Numbered from the stretch's first letter, positions 1-8,972 are shown. The stretch is 28,810 nucleotides of DNA from an uncultured Clostridium sp. (GCA_947382445.1 CANCZH010000015.1:1-28810), one strand, 5' to 3'. The notes: a model not told the origin generated them from the sequence alone. Made by a program: numbers and translations.

Positions 1-71
1 CCATTTTTTTATTTTTTATTTACAATTTATAAATAATCTTAGGGCATCAATATTTTGCTCTATATTTAATA

Positions 72-3000
72 CTATTTCTTTAAATCTAAAGACAATAATT
101 TTGATATACCATTTTCCTCCATAGTAATACCATAAACCGTATTAGCAGCCTCCATAGTACCTTTTCTATGGGTAATAACTAAAAATTGTGAATTACATGA
201 AAATTTCTTTAAATATTCAGCATAACGATAAACATTAACATCATCTAAAGCTGCCTCAATTTCATCTAGTACACAGAAAGGTGCAGGGTTAATTTTTAAT
301 ATTGCAAATAATAATGCAATAGCTGTAAAAGCTCTCTCCCCACCTGATAGAAGCATCATATTCTGCAATTTTTTTCCTGGTGGCTGAACTTCTATTTCTA
401 TTCCTGATTCTAATATATTATCTTGGTCAGTTAATTTAAGTTCTGCTTTTCCACCGCCAAATAACTCTGTAAAAACTTCTGAAAAGTTTTTATTAATAAT
501 TTTAAATCTTTCTTCAAATTGCGTTTTCATAGTATCTGTCATATCTGAAATAACTTTTCTAAGTTTTGATATTGCTGTTTCTAAGTCTAAACGTTGTTCT
601 GAGATAAAATCATAACGTTCTTTAAGTTTTCTATATTCTTCAATTGAATCAATATTAACACTTCCTAAATTCTTCATATCAGAACGTAATTTGCTAACTC
701 TTTTCTGTACCTCTGCTACATTCTTAGGTTCTTCATATTCACCTGGATCATTTGGTGTAATTTCATATTCTTCCCACATCTTAGCAACTATTTGCTCAAG
801 CTCAAATTCAAATTTAGATTTTTTAATATCTCCTTTATTAATTTGTTCTTTTAAGTCATCTATCTTTTCTATTTGACCTGAAACATTTTCTTCTGTTTCA
901 AGTAATTTATTATTCTTTGAAGTTCTTTCTTTTTTTAATTCTTCAACTTTATTTCCACTATTTGAAACTTCTTTTGTTAACTCTTCAATTTTTGTAGCAA
1001 GTTCAGAATTTATTTCTTCTAATTTTGCATTATCCTCAATAATTTTGGCTTTTTGTTCATTTTTATTTTCAGTAGATTTATTTATATTTTCTATATCTAA
1101 ATTAATTCTTTCAACTAATTCATCAATAGATGCTTCACTTTCATCAAAAGAAGATACTGAAATTTTTAGGTTAGTAATATCAAAGTTTAAATCATCTGCA
1201 TATTTTTGAGTATCTTTATTTGCTTCTGCAAATTCTCTAATCTCCTCATTAAGTTTATTATTTTCTTCATCAAGAACTTGTATTTTAGTTTTTAATTCTT
1301 CTTGTGTTTCAGTATTTATCTGCAATTGTTCATTTATAGATTTTTCTTCTTCTCTTAATTTATTAAGCCTTAGCTCAATCTTATTAACAGCTTCTTCAAT
1401 TGAAACTACTTTCTGATTTTCTGTTGCATATACAATTTCAACTTCTTTTAGTTGTTCTTCTAGTTCTTGTGCCTCTTTCAAAGTACTTTCAATAGATTTC
1501 TCATAATCAGCCTTTTCAGTTTTTAATTTTTCTATTTGTTTTTGTAATGAAGAAATTTGCTTTTTTAAGTCCTCAATTTCTCTTGATCTACCTAGTATAT
1601 TAACAGTCTTTTGGTTAATACTACCACCACTAATTGCACCAGATGGGTTAAGAATATCCCCATCAAGTGTAACTATTTTAAAGCCATATGAATTTTTTCT
1701 TGCAATTGATATAGCATTTTCCATATTATCAACAACAAGAGTCCTTCCAAGCAAACTTAAAATAACATCTTCATATTTCTTATCAAATTTTACTAAGTCT
1801 GATGCAATTCCTATAACTCCCTGATTAGATTTGATTTGTTCTAGTTTTTTACCTTTTACAGATGTTATAGGTAAAAAACTTGCTCTTCCTAAATTAAATT
1901 TTCTTAAATGTTCAACTAATTTTTTTGCATCTTCTTCTGTATCTGTAACAATGTTTTGCATTGCTTGTCCTAAAGACATTTCTATTGCTATTTCATATTC
2001 TTTTGGAACAGAAATTAAATTAGCTATAACTCCATGTACACCTTTTTTTAAATTAGAATCCCTTTCACAGTCTTGTAATATTGATTTAACACTTCTTATA
2101 TATCCTTCTTTTTCTTTTTCTGTCTCTACTAAAAATTTAAGTCTTGAATCTTTAATTCTCATTTCAGATTCACATTGGTTTATTTTTAAATCATAATTTT
2201 TAAGTTTATCAGTTGCTTCTTTTTTTGTATTTTCAATTTTTTCTAAACTATTTTTAATTTTATTTCTTTTTGCCTCTATTTCAGCAAATTTTTGAGAAAT
2301 TTCTGATTTAGTCATTCTAGAAGAATCTAGTTCTGAAATGTTTGACGTAATTTCTTCTTTGATGGCTTTTTTCCTTGTTTCAGCATTTTCTACATTAGCA
2401 ATTAATGTACTAATTGTATTTGATATCTCATATTTCTTATCTGTATTTCCTTGTACTGTTTTTTTCTTACTTTCAATTTCTAATTCTTTTTCAGACATTT
2501 TGTCTGTTAATTTTTTAAGTTCTGCTTCTTTTTCTTCTAATTCTTTTGCAAATTTGTCTTTGTTATCACGTAAATTTGTCTTTTTGTCTTGTTTTTGAAT
2601 TTTCTCTTCTTCAAGTATACCAAGTTTTTCAATATTCTCCTTAATTTCATTTTCTAGTCTTTCAAAATTATCTTTATTATTAGATATTTTCTCTAAATTC
2701 AAATTAATACTAGAATTTAATTGTTCTTTCTTTTTGTCATTTTCAAATCCTAAGTTTTGCATTTTCTCTATTTGAACAGTTATATTATCTAATTCTTCTT
2801 TTAGTTCTTCTTTTAGCTCTTGAATATTAGTAAGTCTTTCATTTTCTCTAATTAATTGTGTATTAAATATATCTTGATTATTTACAATTTCTTCTATTTT
2901 AGTTTTATAGTCATTAATATTATGAATAAATAAACCTATTTCAATACTTTTAAGTTCATCTCTTAAACGTAAAAATTCCTTTGCTTTTTCGGATTGTATT

Positions 3001-3617
3001 CTAGTAGGCTCTATATTTGCTTCTATTTCAGTAATAATATCATTAATTCTAAGTAAATTTAACTTTGTTTGCTCTAATTTTTTTTCGGATTCTTGTTTTC
3101 TAACTCTATATTTAACAATACCAGCTGCTTCCTCAAAAATATGTCTTCTTTCTTCTGATTTATTACTTAAAATTTCATCTATTTTTCCTTGTCCAATTAT
3201 AGAATATCCATCTTTTCCTATACCTGTATCCATAAATAATTCAAGTATATCTTTTAATCTGCATGGAGCTTTATTTATGTAATATCCAGATTCGCCATTT
3301 CTATATATTTTTCTAGTAACAGTAACTTCATTATATTCTATTGGTAATTTCTGATCTGTGTTATCTATTACCATAGAAACTTCAGCAAATCCTAAAGATT
3401 TTCTGTTTTGAGTACCTGCAAATATAATATCTTCTGTTTTTGTTCCTCTAAGTGACTTCATACTTTGTTCACCTAAAACCCATCTAATAGCATCTGAAAT
3501 ATTACTTTTTCCAGAGCCATTTGGTCCAATAACTGTTGTTATTCCGGGAAAAAACTCTAATACTGTTTTGTCAGCAAATGACTTAAATCCTTGTAATTCC
3601 ATTCTTTTTAAATACAT
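72..3617 (-). CDS. smc: Chromosome segregation ATPase SMC
   Basis: A full-length 1,181-residue SMC protein, which forms the condensin-like ring (with ScpA/ScpB) that compacts and resolves sister chromosomes. The Walker A motif GPNGSGKS lies at residues 31-38. Long charged coiled coils flank a glycine-rich hinge at about 520-680 (GVHGVIANLISV, later GAISGGS). The ABC signature LSGGERAF and Walker B FCVLDEIEAALDD lie near the C-terminus, followed by the VITHRKGTME motif. The length matches the family. The ATG at 3617 is preceded by a GAAGGAA ribosome binding site at good spacing, and the N-terminus MYLKRMELQGFKSF is typical. It is divergent from the HD-GYP gene. No in-frame CGG was seen in its 1,181 codons; the CGG at 3544-3546 on this strand spans CCC-GGA. 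What follows downstream lies outside the window. Confidence 0.98.
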   Translation of the reverse strand: MYLKRMELQGFKSFADKTVLEFFPGITTVIGPNGSGKSNISDAIRWVLGEQSMKSLRGTKTEDIIFAGTQNRKSLGFAEVSMVIDNTDQKLPIEYNEVTVTRKIYRNGESGYYINKAPCRLKDILELFMDTGIGKDGYSIIGQGKIDEILSNKSEERRHIFEEAAGIVKYRVRKQESEKKLEQTKLNLLRINDIITEIEANIEPTRIQSEKAKEFLRLRDELKSIEIGLFIHNINDYKTKIEEIVNNQDIFNTQLIRENERLTNIQELKEELKEELDNITVQIEKMQNLGFENDKKKEQLNSSINLNLEKISNNKDNFERLENEIKENIEKLGILEEEKIQKQDKKTNLRDNKDKFAKELEEKEAELKKLTDKMSEKELEIESKKKTVQGNTDKKYEISNTISTLIANVENAETRKKAIKEEITSNISELDSSRMTKSEISQKFAEIEAKRNKIKNSLEKIENTKKEATDKLKNYDLKINQCESEMRIKDSRLKFLVETEKEKEGYIRSVKSILQDCERDSNLKKGVHGVIANLISVPKEYEIAIEMSLGQAMQNIVTDTEEDAKKLVEHLRKFNLGRASFLPITSVKGKKLEQIKSNQGVIGIASDLVKFDKKYEDVILSLLGRTLVVDNMENAISIARKNSYGFKIVTLDGDILNPSGAISGGSINQKTVNILGRSREIEDLKKQISSLQKQIEKLKTEKADYEKSIESTLKEAQELEEQLKEVEIVYATENQKVVSIEEAVNKIELRLNKLREEEKSINEQLQINTETQEELKTKIQVLDEENNKLNEEIREFAEANKDTQKYADDLNFDITNLKISVSSFDESEASIDELVERINLDIENINKSTENKNEQKAKIIEDNAKLEEINSELATKIEELTKEVSNSGNKVEELKKERTSKNNKLLETEENVSGQIEKIDDLKEQINKGDIKKSKFEFELEQIVAKMWEEYEITPNDPGEYEEPKNVAEVQKRVSKLRSDMKNLGSVNIDSIEEYRKLKERYDFISEQRLDLETAISKLRKVISDMTDTMKTQFEERFKIINKNFSEVFTELFGGGKAELKLTDQDNILESGIEIEVQPPGKKLQNMMLLSGGERAFTAIALLFAILKINPAPFCVLDEIEAALDDVNVYRYAEYLKKFSCNSQFLVITHRKGTMEAANTVYGITMEENGISKLLSLDLKK

Positions 3618-3690
3618 TTCTTTATTCCTTCTTTTTCTAATATGCTATTCTATAATATAATAATTCTTGAATTTATTCAAGCATTTTCGC

Positions 3691-3719
3691 TTGACCATTT
3701 TATTTATAAAGGATAAAAT
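3691..3719 (+). promoter_or_regulatory. Sigma-A-type promoter of the HD-GYP gene
   Basis: TTGACC at 3691-3696 and TAAAAT at 3714-3719 are separated by exactly 17 bp, placing transcription start near 3726. The ATG at 3754 follows with an AAAGGAAGGA ribosome binding site at 3735-3743. A small palindrome, CTTGAA-TTTA-TTCAAG, lies just upstream at about 3666-3681 and could be an operator, but this is a guess. Confidence 0.6.
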
Positions 3720-3753
3720 AACATAAGTAAATTAAAAGGAAGGAAATTTCTGC

Positions 3754-4692
3754 ATGAAATCAGAAGAATTTGATTTTTATAACCGTACTTCTTTAAAATC
3801 TTATAATCTAGACCATGCTATGCGTTACCAATTAGCTTGTTTGGATAGTCTTGATGTTTATACTAGAAAACATTCTGAAAATGTTGCAACAATTACTTGC
3901 CGTTTATGTGAAAACTTAAATATGAGTGAGGGGTTTACGATATATTGCACTATTTGTGCATACCTTCATGATATAGGGAAAATGTTTATTCCTCCATCAG
4001 TTTTACAAAAGCCCAGTAGATTAACTGATGAAGAATATGAAATAATGAAAACACATACAACTATTGGCTATAACATGTGTATGAAAGATTTAAAGTTACG
4101 TCCTTATGCTGCTGGTGCATATTATCATCATGAAGCTTTGAATGGCACTGGTTATCCACAAGGTTTAACAAAAAAAGATATTCCATATGAAGCTCAAATA
4201 ATACGTGTTGCAGATGAATTTGAGGCAATTACTGCCAAACGTCAATATAAAACTCATGTTGGTATAATTGATACATTAAATATATTAATTCAAGATTCTG
4301 AACCTGTTGATAAAAAAGATGGTATACAACTGATTATAAAGGATGCAAAAGTTGGAAAAATAGATAAAAAAATAGTTAAAGCATTACTTAAAGTTATCCA
4401 AGAAGATACTGAATATGAAATTTCAGCAAGAATAGAATATCTTGACTTTTTGAGGGATGAAATTGCTCGTTTAAATAAAGTAGAAAAAATTTATAAAAAA
4501 TATGTAGGTACTTCTTCTGAAAAGAAAAAAGATTATCATAGTCAAGAAGCTGATTTATATTTAAAGCAGGGTGAAACATTGGATAATTTTAAAAATGTTT
4601 TAGAAGAATATAAGATTTCATATGCTGATAGAACAAAGCATATTGATGAACTTTATAAAGAAGTTAAAGAAATTAAAAAATTAAAAATTTAA
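3754..4692 (+). CDS. HD-GYP domain protein, likely cyclic-dinucleotide phosphodiesterase
   Basis: A 312-residue cytoplasmic protein with an HD-GYP domain. Visible motifs are the first metal His in YTRKHSENVA (His40), HDIGK at 72-76, HHEALNGTGYPQGL from 125, and the family's VADEFEAIT at 152-160. These match enzymes that hydrolyse cyclic di-GMP. The usual HHE-DGTGYP is HHE-NGTGYP here, so activity is probable rather than proven. There is no transmembrane or receiver domain; the last 80 or so residues are charged and helical, perhaps a dimerising tail. It has its own promoter and runs towards cwlD. The stop codon lies inside the left arm of a long hairpin at 4691-4931. Arg is encoded by CGT several times (for example NRT, CRL, RVA), never by CGG. 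Confidence 0.85.
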   Translation: MKSEEFDFYNRTSLKSYNLDHAMRYQLACLDSLDVYTRKHSENVATITCRLCENLNMSEGFTIYCTICAYLHDIGKMFIPPSVLQKPSRLTDEEYEIMKTHTTIGYNMCMKDLKLRPYAAGAYYHHEALNGTGYPQGLTKKDIPYEAQIIRVADEFEAITAKRQYKTHVGIIDTLNILIQDSEPVDKKDGIQLIIKDAKVGKIDKKIVKALLKVIQEDTEYEISARIEYLDFLRDEIARLNKVEKIYKKYVGTSSEKKKDYHSQEADLYLKQGETLDNFKNVLEEYKISYADRTKHIDELYKEVKEIKKLKI

Positions 4693-4931
4693 TTTCAAAT
4701 TAGAACTTGAAATGGTTGATTAAATATTAATGCAATTTAAAAGAAAAAGAATAAAATTATTTGTTCCTTACTGTCAGTCTCATAGATGGAGTTTAAATTC
4801 TAAAATTTTAAATTTTAGAATTTTACTCCATCTAATTCGCTTCCAAACTGCGCGTCACTAAATAATTTTATTCTTTTTCTTTTTTATTATTTTCTTAAAA
4901 TATCAACCATTTTAAGTTCTAATTTGAAATT
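4691..4931. terminator. Intergenic long hairpin spanning stop codon to stop codon
   Basis: Two convergent genes end at the two edges of this structure. The outer arms 4691-4720 and 4902-4931 are inverted copies of 30 bp with one mismatch. An inner pair of arms, 4739-4762 and 4860-4883, is a perfect 24-bp inverted repeat. Inside sits the conserved core described separately. The TAA of the HD-GYP gene (4690-4692) overlaps the left arm and the stop of cwlD (4931-4933) touches the right arm. It likely stops transcription in both directions, but it is far longer than an ordinary terminator. Confidence 0.75.
4763..4858. repeat. Conserved structured element, copy 1
   Basis: Two conserved blocks flank a hairpin. 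The left block, 4763-4786, starts GTTCCTT and ends CAGTCTCATAGA. The right block, 4831-4858, starts TCTAATTCGC and ends CTGCGCGTCAC. The same blocks occur at 21546-21569 and 21609-21636 with 23/24 and 28/28 identity. The hairpin between them (GATGGAGT 4785-4792 with ACTCCATC 4825-4832, continued by an AT stem) differs in sequence between copies but still pairs. I do not recognise the family; a structured RNA or a small non-autonomous mobile element is possible. Confidence 0.75.
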
Positions 4932-5639
4932 TAATTAAAATATTTTAAAATTCCATTATAAATTCCCCAAGCCAACTTATTTTGATAATCATCTGTTAAC
5001 AATTTTTGCCCCTCCTGTGGATTAGATAAAAAGCCACACTCTACTATTGATATAGGTATTTCAACATTTTCTATTAAATAAACATTACTAATATCATGTG
5101 CTTTTCTATGATTATCTTCTTGAACACTCTCCGATATAGCTTCTTGAATGCATACAGCAAGCTTTTGACCATTTTCATCATCTGCTCTATAAAATGTTTG
5201 CCAACCACTATATTTCTCACTATCCCCCTTATTTAAGTGAATTGACACAAAAATATCTGCTTGCCCCTCATTACCAATTTTAGCCCTATTTTTTATATCA
5301 GAAACTTTCTTTTCTCTTAATGTTTCTTTGTCTAAATCATATATTGCATTTTCATCAGATCTTGTTAGAAGTACAGTAGCACCACTCTCTTCTAATAACT
5401 TCTGAACCTTTAATGTAATATTCAAATTAGTTTCCTCTTCTGTCATTCCATTCACACCGAATTGCTCCCTCGTCAGGTTTTCCATGTCCAGCATCTAGTA
5501 TAATTACTTTATTTGTAACTGGTGTACTAGATGTTAAAACAGACTCTTCCACATGTCTAACATTTGTACATAAAATAGCTGAAAAACAACAAATTCCAAT
5601 AAGAAGCAATCCTATCTTCTTTCTATCTATAACTATCAT
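4931..5639 (-). CDS. cwlD: N-acetylmuramoyl-L-alanine amidase CwlD-like, +1 frameshift at CGG
   Basis: An Amidase_3 family zinc amidase, best matching CwlD, which cleaves peptide side chains so that muramic-lactam can form in spore cortex. One N-terminal membrane segment or signal (residues 8-25) precedes VIILDAGHG, with the first zinc His. The second half carries SDIKNRAKIGN, FVSIHLN (zinc His) and VECGFLSNPQE (catalytic Glu). The two halves are in different frames: 5639 to 5459 reads to DEGAI, then CGG; the other frame, down to 4931, continues GVNGMTEEETNLNI. Dropping the C at 5459 gives DEGAIGVNG, the expected family sequence, in a 235-residue protein. Without a shift, translation stops 9 codons after CGG. 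The ribosome binding site before the ATG at 5639 is poor. An ordinary frameshift mutation is the alternative. Confidence 0.85.
5457..5459 (-). other. Candidate +1 frameshift site in cwlD (ATT-C-GGT)
   Basis: The zero-frame reads GCA ATT CGG TGT; the productive reading is GCA ATT (C) GGT GTG AAT GGA. CGG is codon 61. The glycine made from GGT is the Gly of the conserved GVNG segment that follows the zinc-site loop. Confidence 0.75.
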
Positions 5640-5662
5640 ATTAGACTATATGTAAAAGCATA

Positions 5663-5690
5663 AAAAAAAGAACATAATCGTTCTTTTTTT
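5663..5690 (-). terminator. Rho-independent terminator after acpS
   Basis: An 11-bp stem, 5663-5673 with 5680-5690, has a 6-nt loop and is A-rich on one side and T-rich on the other, so it works on either strand. On the minus strand GTTC runs into a row of T. It sits just after the acpS stop (5693-5695) and before the cwlD start. Confidence 0.7.
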
Positions 5691-5692
5691 AT

Positions 5693-6056
5693 CTATTTAT
5701 ATAATATCACCACATTAGCTACTGCAAATTTCTTACAATGAGAAATACTAATATCTATACTTTCTATCATATCATTATTAAATTTAACTTCTGGTCTTCC
5801 ATTTTCATTATTAATAACTTCAAAACCGCTTCCAGTTAACTGTTTCTTCATCAGAAAACTTACTTAATGCTTTAAACATGGCTTCCTTTGCTGAAAACCT
5901 AGCTGCATAATGCTGATACTTGTTCTTTAAGTGAGATTCACAATATTCAATTTCTTTTTCAGTATAAATTGTATTTAAAAACTTTTCGCCATTACGTTCA
6001 ATAGCAGTTTTTATTCTATCTATTTCAATAATATCAGTCCCACATGCTATTTTCAA
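5693..6056 (-). CDS. acpS: Holo-[acyl-carrier-protein] synthase, +1 frameshift at CGG
   Basis: AcpS transfers 4'-phosphopantetheine from CoA to the acyl carrier protein, an essential step for fatty acid synthesis. The N-terminal motif ACGTDIIEIDRI (Asp for Mg) and ARFSAKEAMFKAL (Glu of the second motif) are clear. The first frame runs to NWK, then CGG TTT TGA. The +1 frame continues GFEVINNENGRPEVKF, then ISISHCKKFAVANVVIL, which is the normal AcpS C-terminus including the SISH motif. The joined protein has 120 residues, the family length. The preferred start is TTG at 6056, with AGGGGG at 6063-6068 six bases upstream; a longer ORF from 6086 would overlap the previous gene more and gives an untypical N-terminus. 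It follows the unknown gene by 10 bp and is probably cotranscribed. Confidence 0.88.
5826..5828 (-). other. Candidate +1 frameshift site in acpS (AAG-C-GGT)
   Basis: The zero-frame reads TGG AAG CGG TTT TGA; the productive reading is TGG AAG (C) GGT TTT GAA GTT. CGG is codon 77. Taken alone, an extra T in the TTTT run would also restore the frame (WKRFEV rather than WKGFEV), so this is the least certain of the five sites. Confidence 0.65.
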
Positions 6057-6066
6057 GTTAATCCCC

Positions 6067-7302
6067 CTACATAAACATATATGCAATAATAGTAAAAGTA
6101 TTTAATATAAGTGACAAAATTAAAAGCATCACCATAATACTATAATTTCTATTATTTTTTTCAATATCTAAATCCTTATAAATAATCTCATACTTTTTTC
6201 TAATTTGCTCAAATTGCTCTTCCAATTCAAAAACAGAACCAAGAATTCTATAATACAAACTGCCAGTATCATCATTAGTAATTTCCTTAGCCCATAATGA
6301 CTTAGTAAAATCAATAAATCTTCTTCTAATATGAATAATTTTATCATAACTTCTAAATTCATCATTTATATGTTTCAAAAAAATCTTTTGATATAATCTC
6401 AAAATGTAAGTATAATAAATAACAGTTTCATATTCATAAGGAAGTTTTGTATAATTATACATATCAACAGCTGAACAAAGTAAATTACAATTAGATTTAG
6501 TAATACCTGTACGAGAATATTTTAACTTTGAAATTGTACTTAAATTTTGTTCTTCACTTTCCTTATTTAAATCAGTAATATAATTACTTGGAAAAGTATT
6601 TACATATTTCAAAAATTCATTTTCAAAATTGTTAAAGCTGTTTTTATCATTCCAACATTCATATGGTATACATGTATATCCAAATGTATAAAACTTATTT
6701 TCAATACTAAAATTACTTTTTGGACTACCAGTTATTTCTCTTATAATAGATTTTATTTCTGTAACATCCTTTAATATATCTGTTTGAATATTTATATTTT
6801 CGTATTGCTTCAAACTAGCAAATTCAGAATTTATTTCTTTAAATTTATAGTTGAAATTTAGAATATCAGAAAACTTTTCACTTTCTTCAATTGTAGTTTT
6901 AATGCTTAAAAAACATATTCCTGTATTAAAACAAATTATATCTATTTTAGGAATATTAAAAAATATTCCATTTTCTCTTCCAACTTTTCCAGAAACAGTA
7001 ACTCCTAATAAATATTCAAAACAAACACAAGAATGTTTTGCTAAAACTTTAGCCTTTTTCTCATTATTTAATTCTTTAAATTCTTTTAGTCTTTCATCTC
7101 TAAGCTCAAAAGTTGGAAAAAGATTTTCTCTAATATTAGGACTAAAATAATTATAAATATCTAAGTCTTTCTCTTTTTCAAATATTCTTAATGTACTTTT
7201 TTTATCTTTCAATAATCTTAAAATATATTTCTCATACTTTCCAGATTCTATAATATATGGATGTAAGAAATATGTATATTGATATTTAAATGATAATTCC
7301 AA
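6067..7302 (-). CDS. Unknown protein with C-terminal membrane anchor
   Basis: A 411-residue protein that I do not recognise. It is rich in Lys, Glu, Ile, Asn and aromatic residues, has no signal peptide, and ends in one hydrophobic stretch (about residues 388-411, SIMVMLLILSLILNTFTIIA). A charged helix precedes this (LEEQFEQIRKKYEIIYKDLDI). The overall plan, a soluble N-terminal body, then a helix and a C-terminal membrane segment, slightly recalls CorA-like proteins, but no GMN motif is present. The start is TTG at 7302, with GAGGAGAA seven bases upstream. It lies 34 bp after the WG-repeat gene and 10 bp before acpS, so the three probably form one operon. Confidence 0.75.
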   Translation of the reverse strand: MELSFKYQYTYFLHPYIIESGKYEKYILRLLKDKKSTLRIFEKEKDLDIYNYFSPNIRENLFPTFELRDERLKEFKELNNEKKAKVLAKHSCVCFEYLLGVTVSGKVGRENGIFFNIPKIDIICFNTGICFLSIKTTIEESEKFSDILNFNYKFKEINSEFASLKQYENINIQTDILKDVTEIKSIIREITGSPKSNFSIENKFYTFGYTCIPYECWNDKNSFNNFENEFLKYVNTFPSNYITDLNKESEEQNLSTISKLKYSRTGITKSNCNLLCSAVDMYNYTKLPYEYETVIYYTYILRLYQKIFLKHINDEFRSYDKIIHIRRRFIDFTKSLWAKEITNDDTGSLYYRILGSVFELEEQFEQIRKKYEIIYKDLDIEKNNRNYSIMVMLLILSLILNTFTIIAYMFM

Positions 7303-7336
7303 GATAATTCTCCTCTTTTGTATTTTACTTTAGTTT

Positions 7337-8863
7337 TTATTTTGTATATGTATTTAACTCAATGTTTGAAGTTAAATGCCATGTTCCTATAAAATCTATA
7401 TATATATTGTTTTCAAGGTCAACTGATGGTTCTAAAAGTACCGCTCCATTTGATTGTAATACTCCCCATTTTCCGTCTTTTTTAACAGCACAAAATCCAT
7501 ATTTATTCTGTTCATTTGCATCGTCATATATACAATCTACAACTTTTTTATTTTCTTTATTTACATATCCATATTTTCCATTTTCTTTAACTAAAAATAA
7601 TGTATTATTTTTAAGTGCATCTATACTACTAATTTCTTGATATTGAAAATTATAATATTTATAATCTGAATCAGTTCTTATACGTATGTATCCAAGTTCT
7701 GTATCAACTTTATTAATAGTACCTGTTAATACATACTTCAAATCCCTTGTATATATATCTGTTGTATAATCTGAATTTTCACAAACTAATGAAGCAATAT
7801 CATTTCTGTAACTAATATCTTCGTATTTTATATCTATTACTGTCTCTTTTAACGTATTTATAATACCATATTTGTTGCTTGTACTTACAATATAATAATC
7901 TCCAAAACATGGTTTTATAATATCATAACCAGCATCTATAATAGTTGTTCCATTTTGTGTTATCACTCCATATTTTCCTGCATTCTTAATAATTAAGTTT
8001 TCACCATTAATTGATATTATCTCATCAAATCCTGATTCTAATAAAGTTGTACCATCTTTAGAAATTAATTTTGTTTTAATTCCTTCTTTTACAACATATT
8101 TATCTTGACCACTAACTTTCATTATTTCATTGTATTTATTTTCCAGAATTATTCTTCCTTCTGAACCAACAAGCCCAAACATTTTATTTTCATCTTCAAC
8201 AATATATCCATCAGTATATGTTGTACCAAATGGCTGTATAGACGTATATGTTGGGTTTATAACTATTGTTTTTGATAAAGTATTATATAAACCATACTTT
8301 CCATCTTTCTTAATAATTAATGTTTTTAAAATTCCCTTTAAAGAGTATATTTCATCATATTCAGAATCTAAAACTTGATTTCCTGAGAAATCAATTAAAC
8401 CATATTTTCCATCTTTCTCAAAAGTTAATACATCTGAATTATACCAAACTTCATCAGTAGAATTATAATTTACAATTGCATTTACATTATTGTAATTTTC
8501 GAATAGTGTTTCATTTTTATCATTAATAGCTTTTGTTTTACCTGTTCCAGTTTTGTAATTAACATCATATGAGACAATAAAAATATTTTTTTTAGGATCA
8601 GGAACAATAATCATATCATCATAATAAATATTAGATAATTGTTCTCCTTTATTATTAATTACTCCCCATTTTGAATTTACATATGCTGAAAAGTATTCAG
8701 GATTATTATTCATAAGTAATTGTTCTTTATTTTTTTTATTTAAAGCAAGTATTATTGATGCAATAACCATTACTATTACTATTAATGCTATTATAGTTGC
8801 TATAACTTTTTTTATATTTAGTTTTGGTCCTTCATCAAATCTTCTACCTCTATTTCTTCTCAT
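7337..8863 (-). CDS. WG-repeat membrane-anchored protein
   Basis: A 508-residue protein with a basic N-terminus (MRRNRGRRF), one transmembrane segment at about 18-42 and a long outer part made of WG beta-repeats. At least eight repeat units can be seen, each with a core such as KWGVINNKGEQ, KYGLIDFSGNQ, KYGLYNTLSKT, KYGVITQNGTT, KYGIINTLKET, KYGYVNKENKK and KWGVLQSNGAV. WG-repeat proteins are common in clostridia; their role is mostly unknown and is presumed to be binding at the cell surface. The ATG at 8863 has a GGAGG ribosome binding site, and a promoter lies at 8896-8925. It is probably the first gene of an operon with the unknown gene and acpS. Confidence 0.88.
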   Translation of the reverse strand: MRRNRGRRFDEGPKLNIKKVIATIIALIVIVMVIASIILALNKKNKEQLLMNNNPEYFSAYVNSKWGVINNKGEQLSNIYYDDMIIVPDPKKNIFIVSYDVNYKTGTGKTKAINDKNETLFENYNNVNAIVNYNSTDEVWYNSDVLTFEKDGKYGLIDFSGNQVLDSEYDEIYSLKGILKTLIIKKDGKYGLYNTLSKTIVINPTYTSIQPFGTTYTDGYIVEDENKMFGLVGSEGRIILENKYNEIMKVSGQDKYVVKEGIKTKLISKDGTTLLESGFDEIISINGENLIIKNAGKYGVITQNGTTIIDAGYDIIKPCFGDYYIVSTSNKYGIINTLKETVIDIKYEDISYRNDIASLVCENSDYTTDIYTRDLKYVLTGTINKVDTELGYIRIRTDSDYKYYNFQYQEISSIDALKNNTLFLVKENGKYGYVNKENKKVVDCIYDDANEQNKYGFCAVKKDGKWGVLQSNGAVLLEPSVDLENNIYIDFIGTWHLTSNIELNTYTK

Positions 8864-8895
8864 TACATCCTCCGTAAAAACATTATTACACCATT

Positions 8896-8925
8896 ACTAT
8901 ATCACATTTTGCCACTAAAATACAA
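8896..8925 (-). promoter_or_regulatory. Promoter of the WG-repeat/acpS operon
   Basis: On the minus strand TTGTAT (8925-8920) and TATAGT (8901-8896) are 18 bp apart, about 30 bp before the WG-repeat gene's start. It lies downstream of the spoIIE terminator, consistent with a fresh transcription unit. Confidence 0.45.
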
Positions 8926-8937
8926 GAATAACATGAT

Positions 8938-8972
8938 AAAAACACAACCAAATTTAATTTTGATTGTGTTTT
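8938..8972 (-). terminator. Terminator after spoIIE
   Basis: Arms 8938-8952 and 8958-8972 pair over 14-15 bp with one G-U on the minus strand and a 5-nt loop, with T-rich ends on both strands. It lies about 50 bp after the spoIIE stop. Confidence 0.7.

Noticed and set aside
1831..2598. Open frames on the + strand inside smc and similar frames opposite other genes
   Set aside because: They lie antisense to strongly conserved genes, lack ribosome binding sites and have low-complexity Ser/Phe/Leu-rich products typical of reversed AT-rich coding sequence.
4763..4858. Element copies as integron attC sites or CRISPR repeats
   Set aside because: No GTTRRRY/RYYYAAC ends, no integrase, only two distant copies, and conserved blocks lie between variable stems rather than at the ends.
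4931..5639. cwlD, acpS, spoIIR, murA and the TrmN6-like gene as ordinary pseudogenes
   Set aside because: All have one break only, no other damage, intact active sites on both sides, good ribosome binding sites, and the same CGG codon at the break. Loss of acpS and murA would normally be lethal.
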